64,000 bases of DNA from Anastrepha obliqua (taxonomy: Eukaryota; Arthropoda; Insecta; Diptera; Tephritidae). Shown here in pieces: positions 1-10,976 of this stretch. Numbering within the stretch: position 1 is the stretch's first letter; each line of letters starts with the position of its first letter. Position numbers and translations under genes: made by a program. The notes under the pieces are model-generated. The model worked only from the letters and a program-made list of their open reading frames with translations. It was not told where the DNA came from and did not search any database. The stretch is taken from assembly GCF_027943255.1 (NCBI RefSeq), contig NC_072895.1, positions 24,030,001 to 24,094,000 of the forward strand, given 5' to 3'.

Positions 1-434
1 TGTATGCACATATAAACATAAGTATGTAGGCATGTATGAGTGCTACAGAGTTATGCATTGAGGTTAGTTATCGAATACGTTTATTGAATTCCCTCCAGCT
101 GCAGTGCGGTACAGATTGATGCGGTTTTTGAAACGGTAGCAACACGGCAAGAAGGGCCAGCAGCCACTCGAAAGTAGCAAAAATAGATTTCAAGTTCTGA
201 AATCAGTTAAGTGGGCATAGACTATCTTATTATATACTTAGTCCACATAACAACAGTGCAATAGCCCTGGGTCTTTAGGGGCCGCCACTGTGCCTTAAGC
301 GTGTTGAAAGGGGTCTCGTTATTATATGATAGGGTAGACCGTATGAACGGCCTTATAGTATCATCCCATCTCGCTGTGACGGGTATTGAGCAGTTCTGTT
401 GTCAAGACCTGGTAGCGGTTGAGGTGTGTTATAG

Positions 435-1005
435 GGGTAGATGCGGATAGTCGAAGTTTGTGATTGCATCTGCTTATTTTTCTTACGAAGCCCTGGAAGG
501 GCCACTAATCTCGTGAGGTCCTGTGAGCGGTACAATCCAGGCCTTTTTCTATGTTGTGATGCTCATGCCCAGCATACAATCTGGGGCAGCAGCAAGTGCA
601 ATGGACGGGGCTATCGGCTATTTAAGTTTATCGCTTCCTCTTGCTTAGACATACACAACAAGGGCATACTGCCTACGTTTGCAACTGCTAGAAGGCAGGA
701 AGTGATTGATCTCACCCTGTCTAACTCAAATCTTGGGTGGCCAATCAAGAACTGGAGAGTCCTTGCCGAAGATTCGTGCTCAGACTACAGGTACATTGTG
801 TTTCAGGCGTGTTTGTGGCGAGGAGGCACAAATGCCTTTGCCCTCTAGAAACTCCAGAAAAACAGACTGGCAGAAGTTTTGGGGGGCGTTGCGGAACCTT
901 AATGTGATACTAACAAGACTTCGGAAAGAACAAGGCATTGAGACGGCTGTTGAGAAACTCAACGCTGCCTTAACTGAATGTTTTGAGTCAGCCTGTGCAA
1001 ATCGA
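435..1005 (+). pseudogene. LINE endonuclease-domain fragment (RNase H-bearing non-LTR family A)
   Basis: Remnant of the APE-type endonuclease of a non-LTR retrotransposon, which in live elements nicks the target DNA. A reading FVIASAYF starts near 452 but hits a stop soon after. Further on are a decayed D-A-N-A-H-type block (CDAHAQHTIWGS), then TARRQEVIDLTLSN and WRVLAEDSCSDYRYIVF, the usual C-terminal S-D-H block with H changed to Y. The reading changes frame near 800 and continues through RNSRKTDWQKFW to about 1005. Reverse transcriptase is absent: the sequence passes directly into RNase H. Family A also occurs at 22690 and 37340. The exact clade (Jockey, I or LOA-like) is not certain. Confidence 0.75.
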
Positions 1006-1009
1006 TAGG

Positions 1010-1511
1010 CTCCCGGGACATGTGGGTATCATGGGTAACGAGATCTCTGACTTTTTAGCCAGAGATCTCTGACTTCTTTGGCTTGCAGCCCGTTCTGCAC
1101 TCCCTTCTGCAGCCACCAAAGCCACGGTTAGCAAACGGGTTACTCTAACCGACAAGCGAGCTTGGTAGACTGAGGGAGGCTGCAGATGGACAAACTGATG
1201 TTACCTGTCATGTTCGACAGACTGTCTCAGTTCTTCCTATCACTAAGTAGAGGGACTGTAGACGGCTGGTTGGACTGATGACGGGCCACTTTCTATGGGC
1301 AAAGCATATGGAAAAGGTGGACATCTCAGACTCTCTGACACTCTGCCCAGCATGTGGAGAGGAGAAGGAGACGGCGAACCACTTTCTGTGCGCCTGCACG
1401 GGTTTCACTCGAATCAGGTTTGAGATCTTTGATGTGTTAAGAAGCGACCACCTCGGTTCGTTGGCACCACAGGATCTACTTGCTTGGTTACACAAGCCTT
1501 CAAACGATTAG
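1010..1511 (+). pseudogene. LINE RNase H end and C-terminal zinc-binding tail (family A)
   Basis: Downstream part of the same LINE. At 1015-1070 the frame reads LPGHVGIMGNEISDFLAR, the last RNase H motif. A decayed linker follows, then from 1278 a clean tail with CPACGEEKETANHFLCAC, the C-x2-C...H-x4-C arrangement found at the end of many RNase H-bearing LINE polyproteins. The tail is cut at about 1490 where minus-strand mariner sequence begins; the final codons differ from the related copy at 38100, which continues LLRFLRRSGRF. The step from endonuclease to RNase H at about 1008 implies loss of the whole reverse transcriptase. Confidence 0.75.
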
Positions 1512-2219
1512 GACATACAGATATTGCAGCTCGCACGGTTTCCATGGATATGGACGTGGCTGCTCGAATCAAAAATTGTTTGAGACACCCCAAATTTCTG
1601 TGAGGTCTTGGACGGGCCATGTTCTCCAATCTTCACTACAATCTGTAATCCAATAGATTCAGATCGGGACTTCCAGTTCCAGACGGCCAATCTTCTGCGG
1701 TTATAAACCCAGACTCATTGTTTTTTAGGCACTGATGGGTGGGCTGGGTGGTTTTGCCTTATGGGCTAGAGAGGAATCTTGCTGGAAGATCCAACACTCT
1801 TCACTGAAAAGAGTATTGCTCAACTGCTTCACTACGCCTTCTAAGACATCCTCCTGATACACTTTTGCCACGGTCTTAACCTCTTTTTCGCAGAAGTGAA
1901 GCGATTACGTTACGCCTTTACAAGACACTTCCCACCAAACCATTATGGGGGCTGGATGGTGGCCACGCTGAAGCCTTGGAACAATATTTTTATCGTTTTT
2001 AGAAATTTTAACATAGATTTTGTCGTTTTGTTTATTATAAACTGCTTCAACAGTGAACATTTTGTCATCTGTGAAAATAATTTCCACCAAGCGCGTTGTG
2101 AAAGGATACCCAGATGACTGACGGAAAACTTTCACGTAATGATCATCTCTAATTAGTCTTGACATGGTTCGGGTCGATACATTCAATTTCTTGGACAGGA
2201 TTTTCTACTTTCTAAGTAG
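1488..2219 (-). pseudogene. maT-type (DD37D-like) mariner transposase relic
   Basis: Broken Tc1/mariner-superfamily transposase, a cut-and-paste DDE/D enzyme. In minus-strand order: LSKKLNVSTRTMSRLIRDD (helix-turn-helix end, near 2150-2210), an internal deletion, IIFTDDKMFTVEAVYNKQND with the first catalytic Asp, a VMVWWGVS-like block (IMVWWEVS), WIFQQDSSLAHKAK (second Asp, near 1770), and SPDLNLLDY (third Asp, near 1660). The tail reads LIRAATSISMETVRAAI. Spacing between the second and third Asp fits the maT DD37D group. There are frameshifts between these blocks. The element lies between two LINE tails. No TIRs were located. Confidence 0.8.
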
Positions 2220-2492
2220 ATTTCTAACTTAACTGGTCATTGTCTAATAGGCAGCCACGCTAGAAGGTTAGGACTCCCGTACTTCGATTTCTGTAGAAGC
2301 TGTCTTAACACAGAAGAAGAGGAAACAGTCAGACATCTTTTATGTAAGTGTGAAAACTTAGCTATGAAGAGGCTCTGCACTCTTGCTACGCCATTTTTAA
2401 CTGATGCAGCGGACATAGCGCATCTAAAACTAACGAAGCTTTGCTCGTTTATTAAAGCTACCGGATGGTTTGAAGAGGAGTCTATAGTATAA
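2220..2492 (+). pseudogene. LINE polyprotein C-terminal tail
   Basis: A 90-codon open stretch without a start codon ends at TAA 2490-2492. It begins NLTGHCLIGSHARRLGLP and contains FCRSCLNTEEEETVRHLLCKC, the C-x2-C...H-x4-C zinc-binding tail that follows RNase H in Jockey/I-type LINE ORF2. It then runs through LKLTKLCSFIKATGWFEEE to the stop. It is a different family from the tail at 1278-1511. Upstream sequence is the maT relic, so this copy is 5'-truncated. The next 80 bases look like its 3' UTR. Confidence 0.75.
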
Positions 2493-3124
2493 GTATAAGT
2501 TTCAGTGGTATCACAATGAACCTACGAAAGGTCTAAGTGTGTCATTGCGATAGCCACCCTACCCACTTATATACCAAGTGGATTTCTGCGAATTCTTTCT
2601 CGTAAGGCGTTTTTGGCTGCGTTGGTTCGCACCACGCGAGGACAACTATTTCAGACGAAGAGCTTAAACAAGTCTCAAAATGATTTAAACAGGTAAGAAA
2701 TATTTCTTTAAAATATTTCTCTTAAATTCTATTATAGACTCTCTCTTAAACAATATTGATGGCAAATATAGTTTTCAATTTTTTTTTTCGATTAATTTAG
2801 ATCAGCTAGAGACCAAATTAGGGAATCTTCACTACACTTAAAAAAAATTGTTTCACATTTAGGGACAAAACGGCAGGTGGTCCTATATTTTACAGCTTTT
2901 ACCTTATCTGCTGCAAGTGTTATTAATCCATACTTGGATAAGCATTTTATAAAAAAATAAATTATTAAGCAAAAGTTTAAGCAAAAGGAAAAGCTTTCGG
3001 AGTTTTTTGTATTGCCTTAAAGCAAATACAAATATTTATAAAAACCTATAATACTCGTCTCAAGAAAACTTTTGCATAAAGCTAATCTTTCCCTGCTCGA
3101 AGCTCTGTACAATCAGCTGCATAT
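2493..3124. other. Non-coding, no recognised feature
   Basis: About 80 bases of probable LINE 3' UTR are followed by AT-rich sequence with A and T runs. No convincing gene or RNA was seen. Confidence 0.5.
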
Positions 3125-3177
3125 AACAAGTGGCGCAAAATTAATCATCCGAGTGATTAATTTTGCGCCACCTTGTT
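3125..3177. repeat. 53-bp near-perfect inverted repeat (hairpin)
   Basis: Left arm AACAAG followed by TGGCGCAAAATTAATCA (3125-3147), six-base centre TCCGAG, right arm 3154-3177 complementary to it apart from one extra C at 3171. The outer AACAAG/CTTGTT pair also matches. The most likely origin is two terminal inverted repeats of a DNA transposon fused by deletion of the interior. Confidence 0.85.
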
Positions 3178-3826
3178 TTATTTATTTTTAGACATAAACA
3201 CACAAGCATTTACATTTAAAGTGCAAACCAACAGTTTTTGTTTTTTACATCACTTTTAAGTGACTGTTTATTGATGCTGCAAATACGTGCCACACTTGCC
3301 ACACAACGGCATGCGTCCCATGCGCATAATTCCCTTCTCAACTGCTGCACATTTCTTTGGTGTTCATATCTTCCAGCTAAATTGCAACATGATTGTGGCA
3401 ATTAAATGCCAAAGTGCATTTTTAATTGATAGGCGCAAATTAATTGCGTTTTGATGTGCGCAAAGATTTATTGCTGCTGCTGCCGCCAACACCAGGAACC
3501 GCAAAATTATGCGAGCAGCACTGGAATACAACGCCGCTTTGCTGTTGTTGCTGTTGCTGTTGCCACTTTTCACTCTCATAATAAGCTTTTGTTTTTGTTG
3601 TACTTGAATGCATCCAAACGGAAATGAGCTGCAATTTTCAGAAGCGATTTGCCTCTGGGAAATTCGCACGAAAATTATGATAAATGAGCGAGGAAGGAAA
3701 GGAATTATACGGCGTAAAGCTGCATGAGTTTGCTAGAATTTGTGGCACCACCAACTAAATTATACCGAGAAGTTGTTTAAGTGAAATAAGAGGCATCCTG
3801 CTTTTTCAATTGCATTTCTACATAAA

Positions 3827-4300
3827 ATGTCAGCTACAATATTTGCTGTTCGTAGTATCAACGATTCAATGAAGCCTGTAAGAGTTCACGCAACCAAAAG
3901 CATGGAATATCCCTCACATTTTTACATTCGTGGTTATGTGCATAGGATTGTACGTGAAGGGCCACTATTTAAATTTTTAGCTTTTGGTGTTGGAGGGTGG
4001 AAAAGGTTTCCCGTATCACATAAATATCTTTCTAACCTTGCAAAAAAGCTTCGATCAGGCACCTTCGATTACCTATTAATAAAACTAATTTCTCTTGTCC
4101 GATTGATTTTAGATGAATCTCCAAGGACTTGTGATGGTCAGCGCATACAGCGGGCTCCATACAAACAGCGATAACTTTTACAATTATTAATTGTTTTTTT
4201 TTTTTTTGAAAATTTACTAAAGTCAAGTCGAAATATGATATATTAATGCTATGTTTTTATTTTTGTAAAATAAAGCAATTGACTAGCAAAAAAAAAAAAT
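3827..4300 (+). other. Unidentified 115-codon ORF with AATAAA and poly(A): possible retrocopy
   Basis: An ORF from ATG 3827 to the stop at 4172-4174 encodes 115 residues that I do not recognise. It is moderately basic and has no evident signal peptide. About 95 bases later comes AATAAA (4269-4274) and then an uninterrupted A12 at 4289-4300. That order is what a reverse-transcribed mRNA copy looks like. No target-site duplication was found. It could equally be a chance ORF upstream of a poly(A) tract; coding status is uncertain. Confidence 0.35.
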
Positions 4301-6001
4301 TATTGAAAATGATCACCTGTTTTTCGGGCCTCTGACTACCACTAACCCCCTTAATGGGGTAGGTCGCCTTTCATACCTAATTTATCTTAATTTATCATTT
4401 TTTTCTGAATATTTGAAATTGCTTCGCATTACAGGGATTCATTCTAACTGATACAGAGTTTCGTCGAATATCAAATGAAGTCACTGTTATCACAATAATG
4501 AGAATAATGAATAATTACAAGGCGGATTTTGATGATTTCGAATGAATGTTATTGCTTTTGTTTTTGTATTTTGTGCATGCTTACCAATAAGCAAATTGGC
4601 AATTGATACTTGAGATGCCATTTGCGCAAGAATCCTGTTGCTGTTGGTGCGTACGACGGCGAACGGTGGCGACGACAACAACTATGAAACACTAATTCAC
4701 ATGCACGCGAGCAGCAGAGGCGTTCGTGCGAAATGTAAACAGCAGCAGTGGTGCAACATCAGCCACCGGGCGTGCCAGAAGCAATTATGCCACACGTACG
4801 GCCGCAAGCAGCGATGTCGCGACAACGTTTGAAGCGGCTTATTAACTGCACGATGTGTAGCTATGACAACGAACAACGAACGATTCGAGCGAATGCCGAA
4901 CGTCGCCCCGGCGTGGGTGTGTGGAAATGCAGCTATGCAGCAGCGCAGCAGCTCAGCAACGCAACAATGCACTCTTGCACGCTTATGTTAGTCGCATATG
5001 CGAGTATGGGTATGTGAATGTGTGTTCGCGTGCGTGCGCGCGTGTGTGTGTGTGTGGTAAGTGGGCACACGCGTACGCCTGAGAGGCTTAATTAAATCTG
5101 GTGCAAAGGCTTCATAGACAGCGTAGGCTGGCTTGCTGGCTGGTTGGATGCTTGTTGTTGTTGGTGTTGTTTAACGTTGCACGCTTCGTTTTTGTAGCTA
5201 TTTTGCACTTAATTATATTAGTTAGTTCAAAGTTTTTCACTTTTTGCACATTTTTACACTTTTTCGCTTTTTCTAGTTTGCCTTTTTCTAAATATTAGAG
5301 TTATTCAGAATTGTTAATCTTGCTGGTGTTGTTGTTGTTGGGCACGCATGTAAAACAAATTGTATTATTGGTCGTAGTTTGTAGCCTTAAAGTTTACAGT
5401 GTAGTTAAGTGTTTTGTTGCTATTGCTGTTGTTGGAATTATTCACGCACGCGCGCGCACACACAAACTGACGCACAGACACACAGACACATTTGCATGCT
5501 AAGGGATATTATTAGTATGTATGTAGTTGATAAGCGACAGCAAAGAGGTACAAAGCAAAAAATTTCAGGGCAAAAAAATTTCAAAGCAACTAAAAATAGC
5601 GCCAGCTTCGCATTTGTTGCACCTCCAGGAGCGGCCTCTCTGCCTGCAAGGCAAACATATTTCTGGCAGAAGAACTCGAAAATGGAAAAAACGAAAAAAA
5701 GAAAAAAAATGATATATGCAAAATGGAACAACTAAATTCTATCTTTCACGCAACCAGCATAAAAATACGAAGAAGCAGCTAAAATTCTACTTTCTGCACG
5801 CAAACATTGTTTTTGCACTTAAATGCGATGTGTTGTGATGTGAAAATGCGCGAGAAACTGCACCTGCCGTCTTTGAAAACTAACAACAACAAATACCGTT
5901 TCATAAAAATGAGAATAATACGTTTCTTAATCCCATCTAAGCGTACGTGGGTGTACGTACGTGCGCGAGACGGCGAGCAAAGCCGAGACGTGCAAACTAT
6001 G
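4301..6001. other. Non-coding with CA/GT-rich microsatellites
   Basis: Mixed-sequence DNA without a convincing gene. It includes a GT/GC-rich run at about 5020-5060, GTT-rich stretches at 5150-5170 and 5320-5345, and a CA/CG run at about 5445-5490. ORFs here are made of low-complexity sequence. The CAG- and GCG-containing block at 4620-4960 is more complex than its surroundings but has no recognisable product. Confidence 0.5.
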
Positions 6002-6201
6002 TAAAGGGTCTTTCAAAAGTAAAGAGTAAATGGCAGTAGTGAATAACTGCTAGACCGTAACTTTTTTATGCCATCTTTCACATTTGTCAAGTGGACAGAT
6101 GTACTCTACAATTTTATATGATAGAACTGCGCGCTAAAATTATTGAAACTTATTATGAAAATCCAGCGCTAACAAATCTTATCGACTCATTAGTTTACTG
6201 A

Positions 6202-7828
6202 ACCTCTTCTCTTCTTAATTGGCGCTACTGGATTTTGGCCGAGTTTAACAAAGCGCGCCAGTCGTTTCTTTTTCTCGTGCTAACCGGCGCCAGTTGGACA
6301 CACCAAGTGAAGCCAAGTCCTTCTCCACCTGATCTTTCCAACGCAGAGGAGGCCTTCCTCTTCGACTGCTACCACCAGCTGGTACCGCATCGAATACTTT
6401 CAGAGCCGGAGCGTTTGTATCCATTCGGACGACATGACCCAGCCAACGTAGCAGCTGGATCTTTATTCGCTGCGCTATGTCTATGTCGTCATAAAGCTCA
6501 TACAGCTCATCGTTCCATCGCCTGCAATATTCGCCGTTGCCAACGTGCAAAGGTCCAAAACTCTTACGCAGAATCTTTCTCTCGAACACTCGAAGCGTCG
6601 CCTCATCGGATGTTGTCATCGTCCAAGCTTCTGCGCGATACGTTAGGATGCGCATGAGGAGAGCCTTGTAGAGTGTTAGTTTGGTTCGTCGAGAGAGGAC
6701 TTTACTAATCAATTGCCTACTTAGTCCAAAGTACCACTTGATGGCAAGAGAGATTCTACGTTGGATTTCAAGGTTGACATTGTTATCGGTGTTAATGCTC
6801 GTTCCTAAATAAACGCAGTTTTTAACAACCTCGAAATTATAACTGTCTACAGTGACGTGGGTGTCGATACGCGAGTGCGCCGACTGTTTGTTTGAAGACA
6901 GGAGGTACTTCGTTTTGTTCTCGTTCACCACCAGACCCATTCGCTTTGCCTCTTTATCCAGTTTGGAGAAGACAGAACTAACAGCGCGGTTTTTAAGGCC
7001 GATTCTTCCCAATTCTGACGGCGCTGCTGGTGTTGAGCAAAGTCATCTTGCATAGCCGTATTAGTTTTGCGGGGATACCAAATTCAGATATCGCGGCATA
7101 GAGAGAACTCCATTTCGTAGTGTCGAATGCAGCTTTGAAATCGACGAAAAAGTGGTGTGTGTCGATTCTCCTTTCGTGGGCCGTTTCCAAGATTTGGCGT
7201 ATTGTAAACATTTAGTCGATGGTAGACTTTCCAGGTCTAAAGCCACACTGATAAGGTTCAATCAGTTGGTTGACGGTGGGCTTCAGCCTTTCACACAATT
7301 CGCTCGCTGGAATCTATAGGCGATATTTAGAAGACTAATCCCGCGGTAATTGGCATAGATTGCAGGATCGCCCTTCTTATAGATTGGGCAGAGCACACTT
7401 AAATTCCAATCGGCAGGCATGCTTTCATCCGACCATATTTTGCATAGGAGCTGATGCATGCACCTTACCAGCTCCTCGCCGCCTTGTTTGAATAACTCAG
7501 CCGGCAGTCCGTCGGCGCCCGCGGCTTTGATGTTCTTTAGACGCGTTATCGCTATTCTCACCTCGTCATGGTCGGGTAACGGAACGACAATTCCGCCGTC
7601 AACGATTGGGGTATCGGGATCTTCACATTCTCTGTGACATGCGCAGCTATCACTGTTTAATAGGTTCAAGAAGTGTTCCATCCATAATTTAAGAATTCTC
7701 TGGACGTCAGTCACCAGATCGCCGTCTTTGTTCTTACAGGAAAAATAAAGGAGTTCGCCAAGGATATATTTCGTCACCAATGTCTCTCGACTTATACTCG
7801 TAATATATGTTTGAAGAAGCTTTGGCAT
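6202..7828 (-). pseudogene. RTE-like LINE reverse transcriptase pseudogene
   Basis: Minus-strand remains of a non-LTR reverse transcriptase. In protein order: DEVRIAITRLKNIKAAGADG and YKKGDPAIYANYRGISLLN (7283-7600), frameshift, HHFFVDFKAAFDTTKWSSLY (about 7100-7160), then a jump at about 7010 that removes the catalytic YADD region, then KRMGLVVNENKTKYLLSS, LGTSINTDNNVNLEIQRRIS, RWLGHVVRMDTNAP and RRGRPPLRWKDQVEKDLASL (6245-7012). The last 255 codons are open. The 3' end lies near 6200 in a short GAAGA-rich tail, as expected for RTE-type elements. A second copy is at 56780-58025. Confidence 0.85.
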
Positions 7829-8043
7829 CAGTCAACTTTAGAATAAAAGTCAATGATATAGGATTTGCCGATGACACCACAATTTTGGCTCATAAAATGA
7901 ATGACCTCAGCGAAAAAAGTCTGCAATATGGCCTAAGTATTAACACTCAAGAAACTAAATTCATAGTTGTTTCAAAAAACTCTCAACAAATCACCAATTC
8001 AAACATTTATGTCCAAAGAATGGACACGAAAAAAACTATTTGA
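7807..8043 (+). pseudogene. LINE reverse transcriptase YADD-region fragment
   Basis: A 78-codon ORF contains NFRIKVNDIGFADDTTILAH, the reverse transcriptase catalytic box with F-A-D-D, followed by LQYGLSINTQETKFIVVSKN, the next conserved block. It runs head to head against the minus-strand RTE-like pseudogene with no gap. Palm-domain sequence before FADD and the rest of the protein are absent. Confidence 0.7.
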
Positions 8044-8049
8044 CTCGTC

Positions 8050-8840
8050 ACTTGCGTAAAACTAACTGTAAATGAAAAACTAGTACACATTCATAGTGTC
8101 TGTTGTCATTTTTAACTGGCGTATTCAGTTTTCGTAAGCTCCTCGTATTCTTCAAAATGTGTTCGGCTATGTGAGAGCTTACGGGGAAAATTGTGCGCAA
8201 AAAGCAAGAAAATGGTAATTTTTCGCAAAATGTCAAAGCAAAAACTTCAAATAGTCCGAAAAGCACGGTAACTTATATATTAAAAAAGTAAAAACAATTT
8301 TTTTTTTGGCGGTGAGGTTGGGTTAGGCTAGGTTATGGTGGTAGTCGGTCTGGGTCTGGTCGGTTGGGTTAAAAATGACTTCGCACCATATAGTAAACCT
8401 CGCGACTTGGTAATCCCACTAAAAATATCCCTCTTCTTCTCTTGGACTTTTCGCTCAAACTTTGTCGTTGAACGAAGGCCTCAAAGTGAAAAAAAAGGTT
8501 TTGTGTCGCAGTCAAAAGCCAAAGAAGTGGTGCCATTATTTCGTATAAAACCTTGTCTTTCACTTCGAGATACTACAAGATAGGTCCATATATCGAAAGA
8601 GTACATCTAAAAAGTGTAAAAACTAGAAAGGTGAAGGTTTACGATCAGATAAACAGATTTACATGTGCACGAAAGTATGCAGTTAATTTATTCATAAATA
8701 TGTCTGAGTGGTTATGGGCGCTGAAATATATGTCAAGTAAGACTTTAAATAGATTCAGAACGCTGAGTTTTATCATGCAACAAAGAGAGGGCGAGTTCAA
8801 GGTGCCTTTAAGCTAAAAATATTAGAAAAGTTCTCTAAAA
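8050..8840. other. Non-coding; possible LINE 3' end with poly(T) on plus strand
   Basis: A T10 run at about 8297-8306 is followed by GGTTGGGTTAGGCTAGG-type sequence, which read on the minus strand looks like a LINE 3' end and poly(A). Two ORFs of about 80 codons (8335-8583 and 8553-8816) match no family I know. Confidence 0.35.
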
Positions 8841-8849
8841 AATATTTGG

Positions 8850-9297
8850 TTTGCCAAGCCAACTGCCAGTATGGCATGAAAAGCAAAATATTCATTACCA
8901 CGACCAGTATAAGTCAAGAAATTTATTGAAGAAGTGTTTGCACAAACGTTTGCTGCCATTCATAGAACATCAAAGAGGCTCAGTTCCGTTCTGGCCCAAT
9001 TTAGTATCGTATCGGCTATAGTACCGTCTTGCCAACAATAGGTATGAAAATCACTGTGAAAATATTGTTCATGAGGAGCAAAACGCACCAAACTGCATAC
9101 AATTGCGACTAATTTAAAAATATGGGGCAATTGTTAAACGAAAACTGCTAAAACTGAAAAAGGAAATTCAAAATGAGCAGCAGTTTAAAATAAAATGGCA
9201 GAATGCAGCAGATACCGTAACAAAAATTGATATCCATCGCCTAATGAGAGAAGTCAAATCTAAATTACGCCATTTTATTTATGACAATGAGAATTGA
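8850..9297 (+). pseudogene. Tc1/mariner-superfamily transposase C-terminal relic
   Basis: Degenerate transposase read across frames: MKSKIFITTTSIS, then KCLHKRLLPFIEHQRGSVPF followed by WPNL (second catalytic Asp replaced by Asn), NAPNCIQLRLI with a stop after it, GAIVKRKLLKLKKEI, NEQQFKIKWQNAAD and HRLMREVKSKLRHFI. This matches an insect family whose intact form has FWPDLA and PPNCPQLRPIEKFWAIVKRKL. Several stops and at least two frameshifts make it non-functional. It lies inside the material interrupting the DD41D element. Confidence 0.7.
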
Positions 9298-10484
9298 TAT
9301 GAGTTTTTTGTTTAACATAGTAAGCTTAGTAAATAAAAAATTAAATAAAAATTGCTGTGATAGCTTATACAAAATTTTATGTTAATATATGTAATTATAA
9401 TAATTTTCGCCCGACCAATATTTTCCATATCCATTCTTTATGACAATTCGATCCAAAGAGTATCGTGATTCAAGTACCTAGAATATTGGCTCAACGGAAC
9501 ATGGACAAATGACAAAGAAATTTGCTGTCAATCAAAGCTTTACTGCGATGTTTCAAGTTGACACCGAATAGCAAATGTGTTTTTTTTTTTTTTTGAGGAG
9601 CTTCACATGTGAGGAGCTGTTATTGCTTCGTATTAAGAATTTGCAAATAAAGAAGAAGGTTATGAAAATGGTCGCTCTTTAAGAAAAACATATCGCAAAA
9701 TTCGTGTTTTTGTATGCAAATAATCGTCCAAATGAGTCAACAATTCAAAGGCCGGTGAAAAAATTACAAGAAACTCATTCTGTCGAACATAGAAAACGGA
9801 CGGAGACTGAACGTTCAGTTGAGAATATGGCAGCTGCTGCGTAAAGTGCCGCTGTTCTCCACAATAAGCGACTGTTTGGCGAATTTTACATAAAGATTTG
9901 CATTTGCATTCTTATAAAATGCAATTAACACAACATCTCATTTCGCACTGGATGGTGTCGCTCTTTAAAGAAAACTATTCAAACCTGAAAGAATCTAAAT
10001 TTGTATATGTTTCATTTTAAAACAATTTCCAAGCGCGTCTTTTGAAAGACCCTTTACAATATGTGCAGAGGGAAGGTTTCACATAATCCTTCTGTATTTT
10101 TCAGCACTTTTCAGCAAACAAAGACACGCATTTGAGCAACAAACGAGGTGGCAAATAACTAATAGGGATGCGCTAAGCGTAAAAGAATAGGAATTAGTTG
10201 TTGAGAAAAGGCGTTAAATTTGTTTAAGATAAGCCAAAAGTAAAAGATAGAGTTTCATTGACTACAGCGGATAACGGAGGCTTACATATATTAAAAGACT
10301 TTTTCCCCAGGAAACAGGCCAACCACGGCTCATGTAAGATCGGTCGCTGAGCCCGAATATTTACATAACTTTTGTCTTCTGTCATGTAATTCTCGAGAAA
10401 TCGCCAAATAACGAATTTGGATTAAAGGAAAAAAGGAGGTTATAAAAATTTCTTATATCTAGAGGCAGGCGCGTAACCAGGATT

Positions 10485-10965
10485 TTTTTTTGATGAGCCT
10501 TGTACTACAAATTAAAATTTAAAAATAAAATAAAAAATTAATAATAAAACAAATAAAAAATAAAAAAATAAAATAAAAAATTAATAATAAAGCAAATTAA
10601 TAATAAATAAAAAATTAATAATAATAAAATTAAAATTAAAAGAATTAAATAAAAAAATTAGTAATAAAACAAATTAAAAAAAAAATAAAATAAAAAAATT
10701 AATATTAAAAAAATAAAATAAAAAATTAATAATAAAACAAATTTATAATAAAAACAAAATGAAACAAATTAAAATTAAGAAAATAAAATAAAAAAAATTA
10801 ACATTAAAAAAATATAATAAATAATAATTAATAAAACAAATTAATTATAAAAAAATACAATAAAAAATTAATAATACAACAAATTAATTATAAAAACTAA
10901 ATAAAAGAATTAATAATAAAATAAATTAATAATAAAAAAAAAATTAATAATGAAACAAACTATAG
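10485..10965. repeat. AT-rich simple repeat (AATAAAA/ATTAATA units)
   Basis: About 480 bases built almost only from A and T, with recurring ATAAAA, TTAATAATAAAAC and AAATTAAAAA units. It abuts the left TIR of the mariner at 10977. Confidence 0.9.
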
Positions 10966-10976
10966 GACTATGTTTA

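Larger units (their letters stand above)
6004..10054 (+). mobile_element. DD41D/rosa-like mariner deletion derivative with matching TIRs, split by nested insertions
   Basis: Both ends carry the 16-bp TIR AAGGGTCTTTCAAAAG (6004-6019 and, inverted, 10039-10054), each next to a TA. Just inside the left end an ORF starts MIELRAKIIETYYEN (6118-6162). The matching continuation, YENGRSLRKTYRKIR, resumes at about 9658 and runs in two frames to RILHKDLHLHSYKMQLTQ at about 9930, after which the catalytic half is missing. The 10-mer TTATGAAAAT occurs at 6153-6162 and 9660-9669, consistent with a target duplication around the inserted 3.5 kb. Group assignment rests on similarity of this N-terminal region to DD41D transposases and is inference. 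Confidence 0.7.

Noticed and set aside
3364..3669. ORFs with poly-Gln/Ser/Asn tracts
   Set aside because: Driven by a short CAG/TTG-type microsatellite at 3475-3600; no domain.
5438..5731. 97-codon minus-strand ORF
   Set aside because: Composed of a CA/GT microsatellite and A/T-rich sequence giving Cys-Val and Phe runs.
6235..6657. 140-codon plus-strand ORF
   Set aside because: Antisense to the well-supported 255-codon RTE-like frame at 6245-7012. The same antisense reading recurs at 57626-58099 because both copies share the LINE sequence.
8297..8340. Telomere-like GGTTGGGTTAGG sequence
   Set aside because: Isolated and short; reads better as the reverse complement of a LINE 3' end followed by poly(A).
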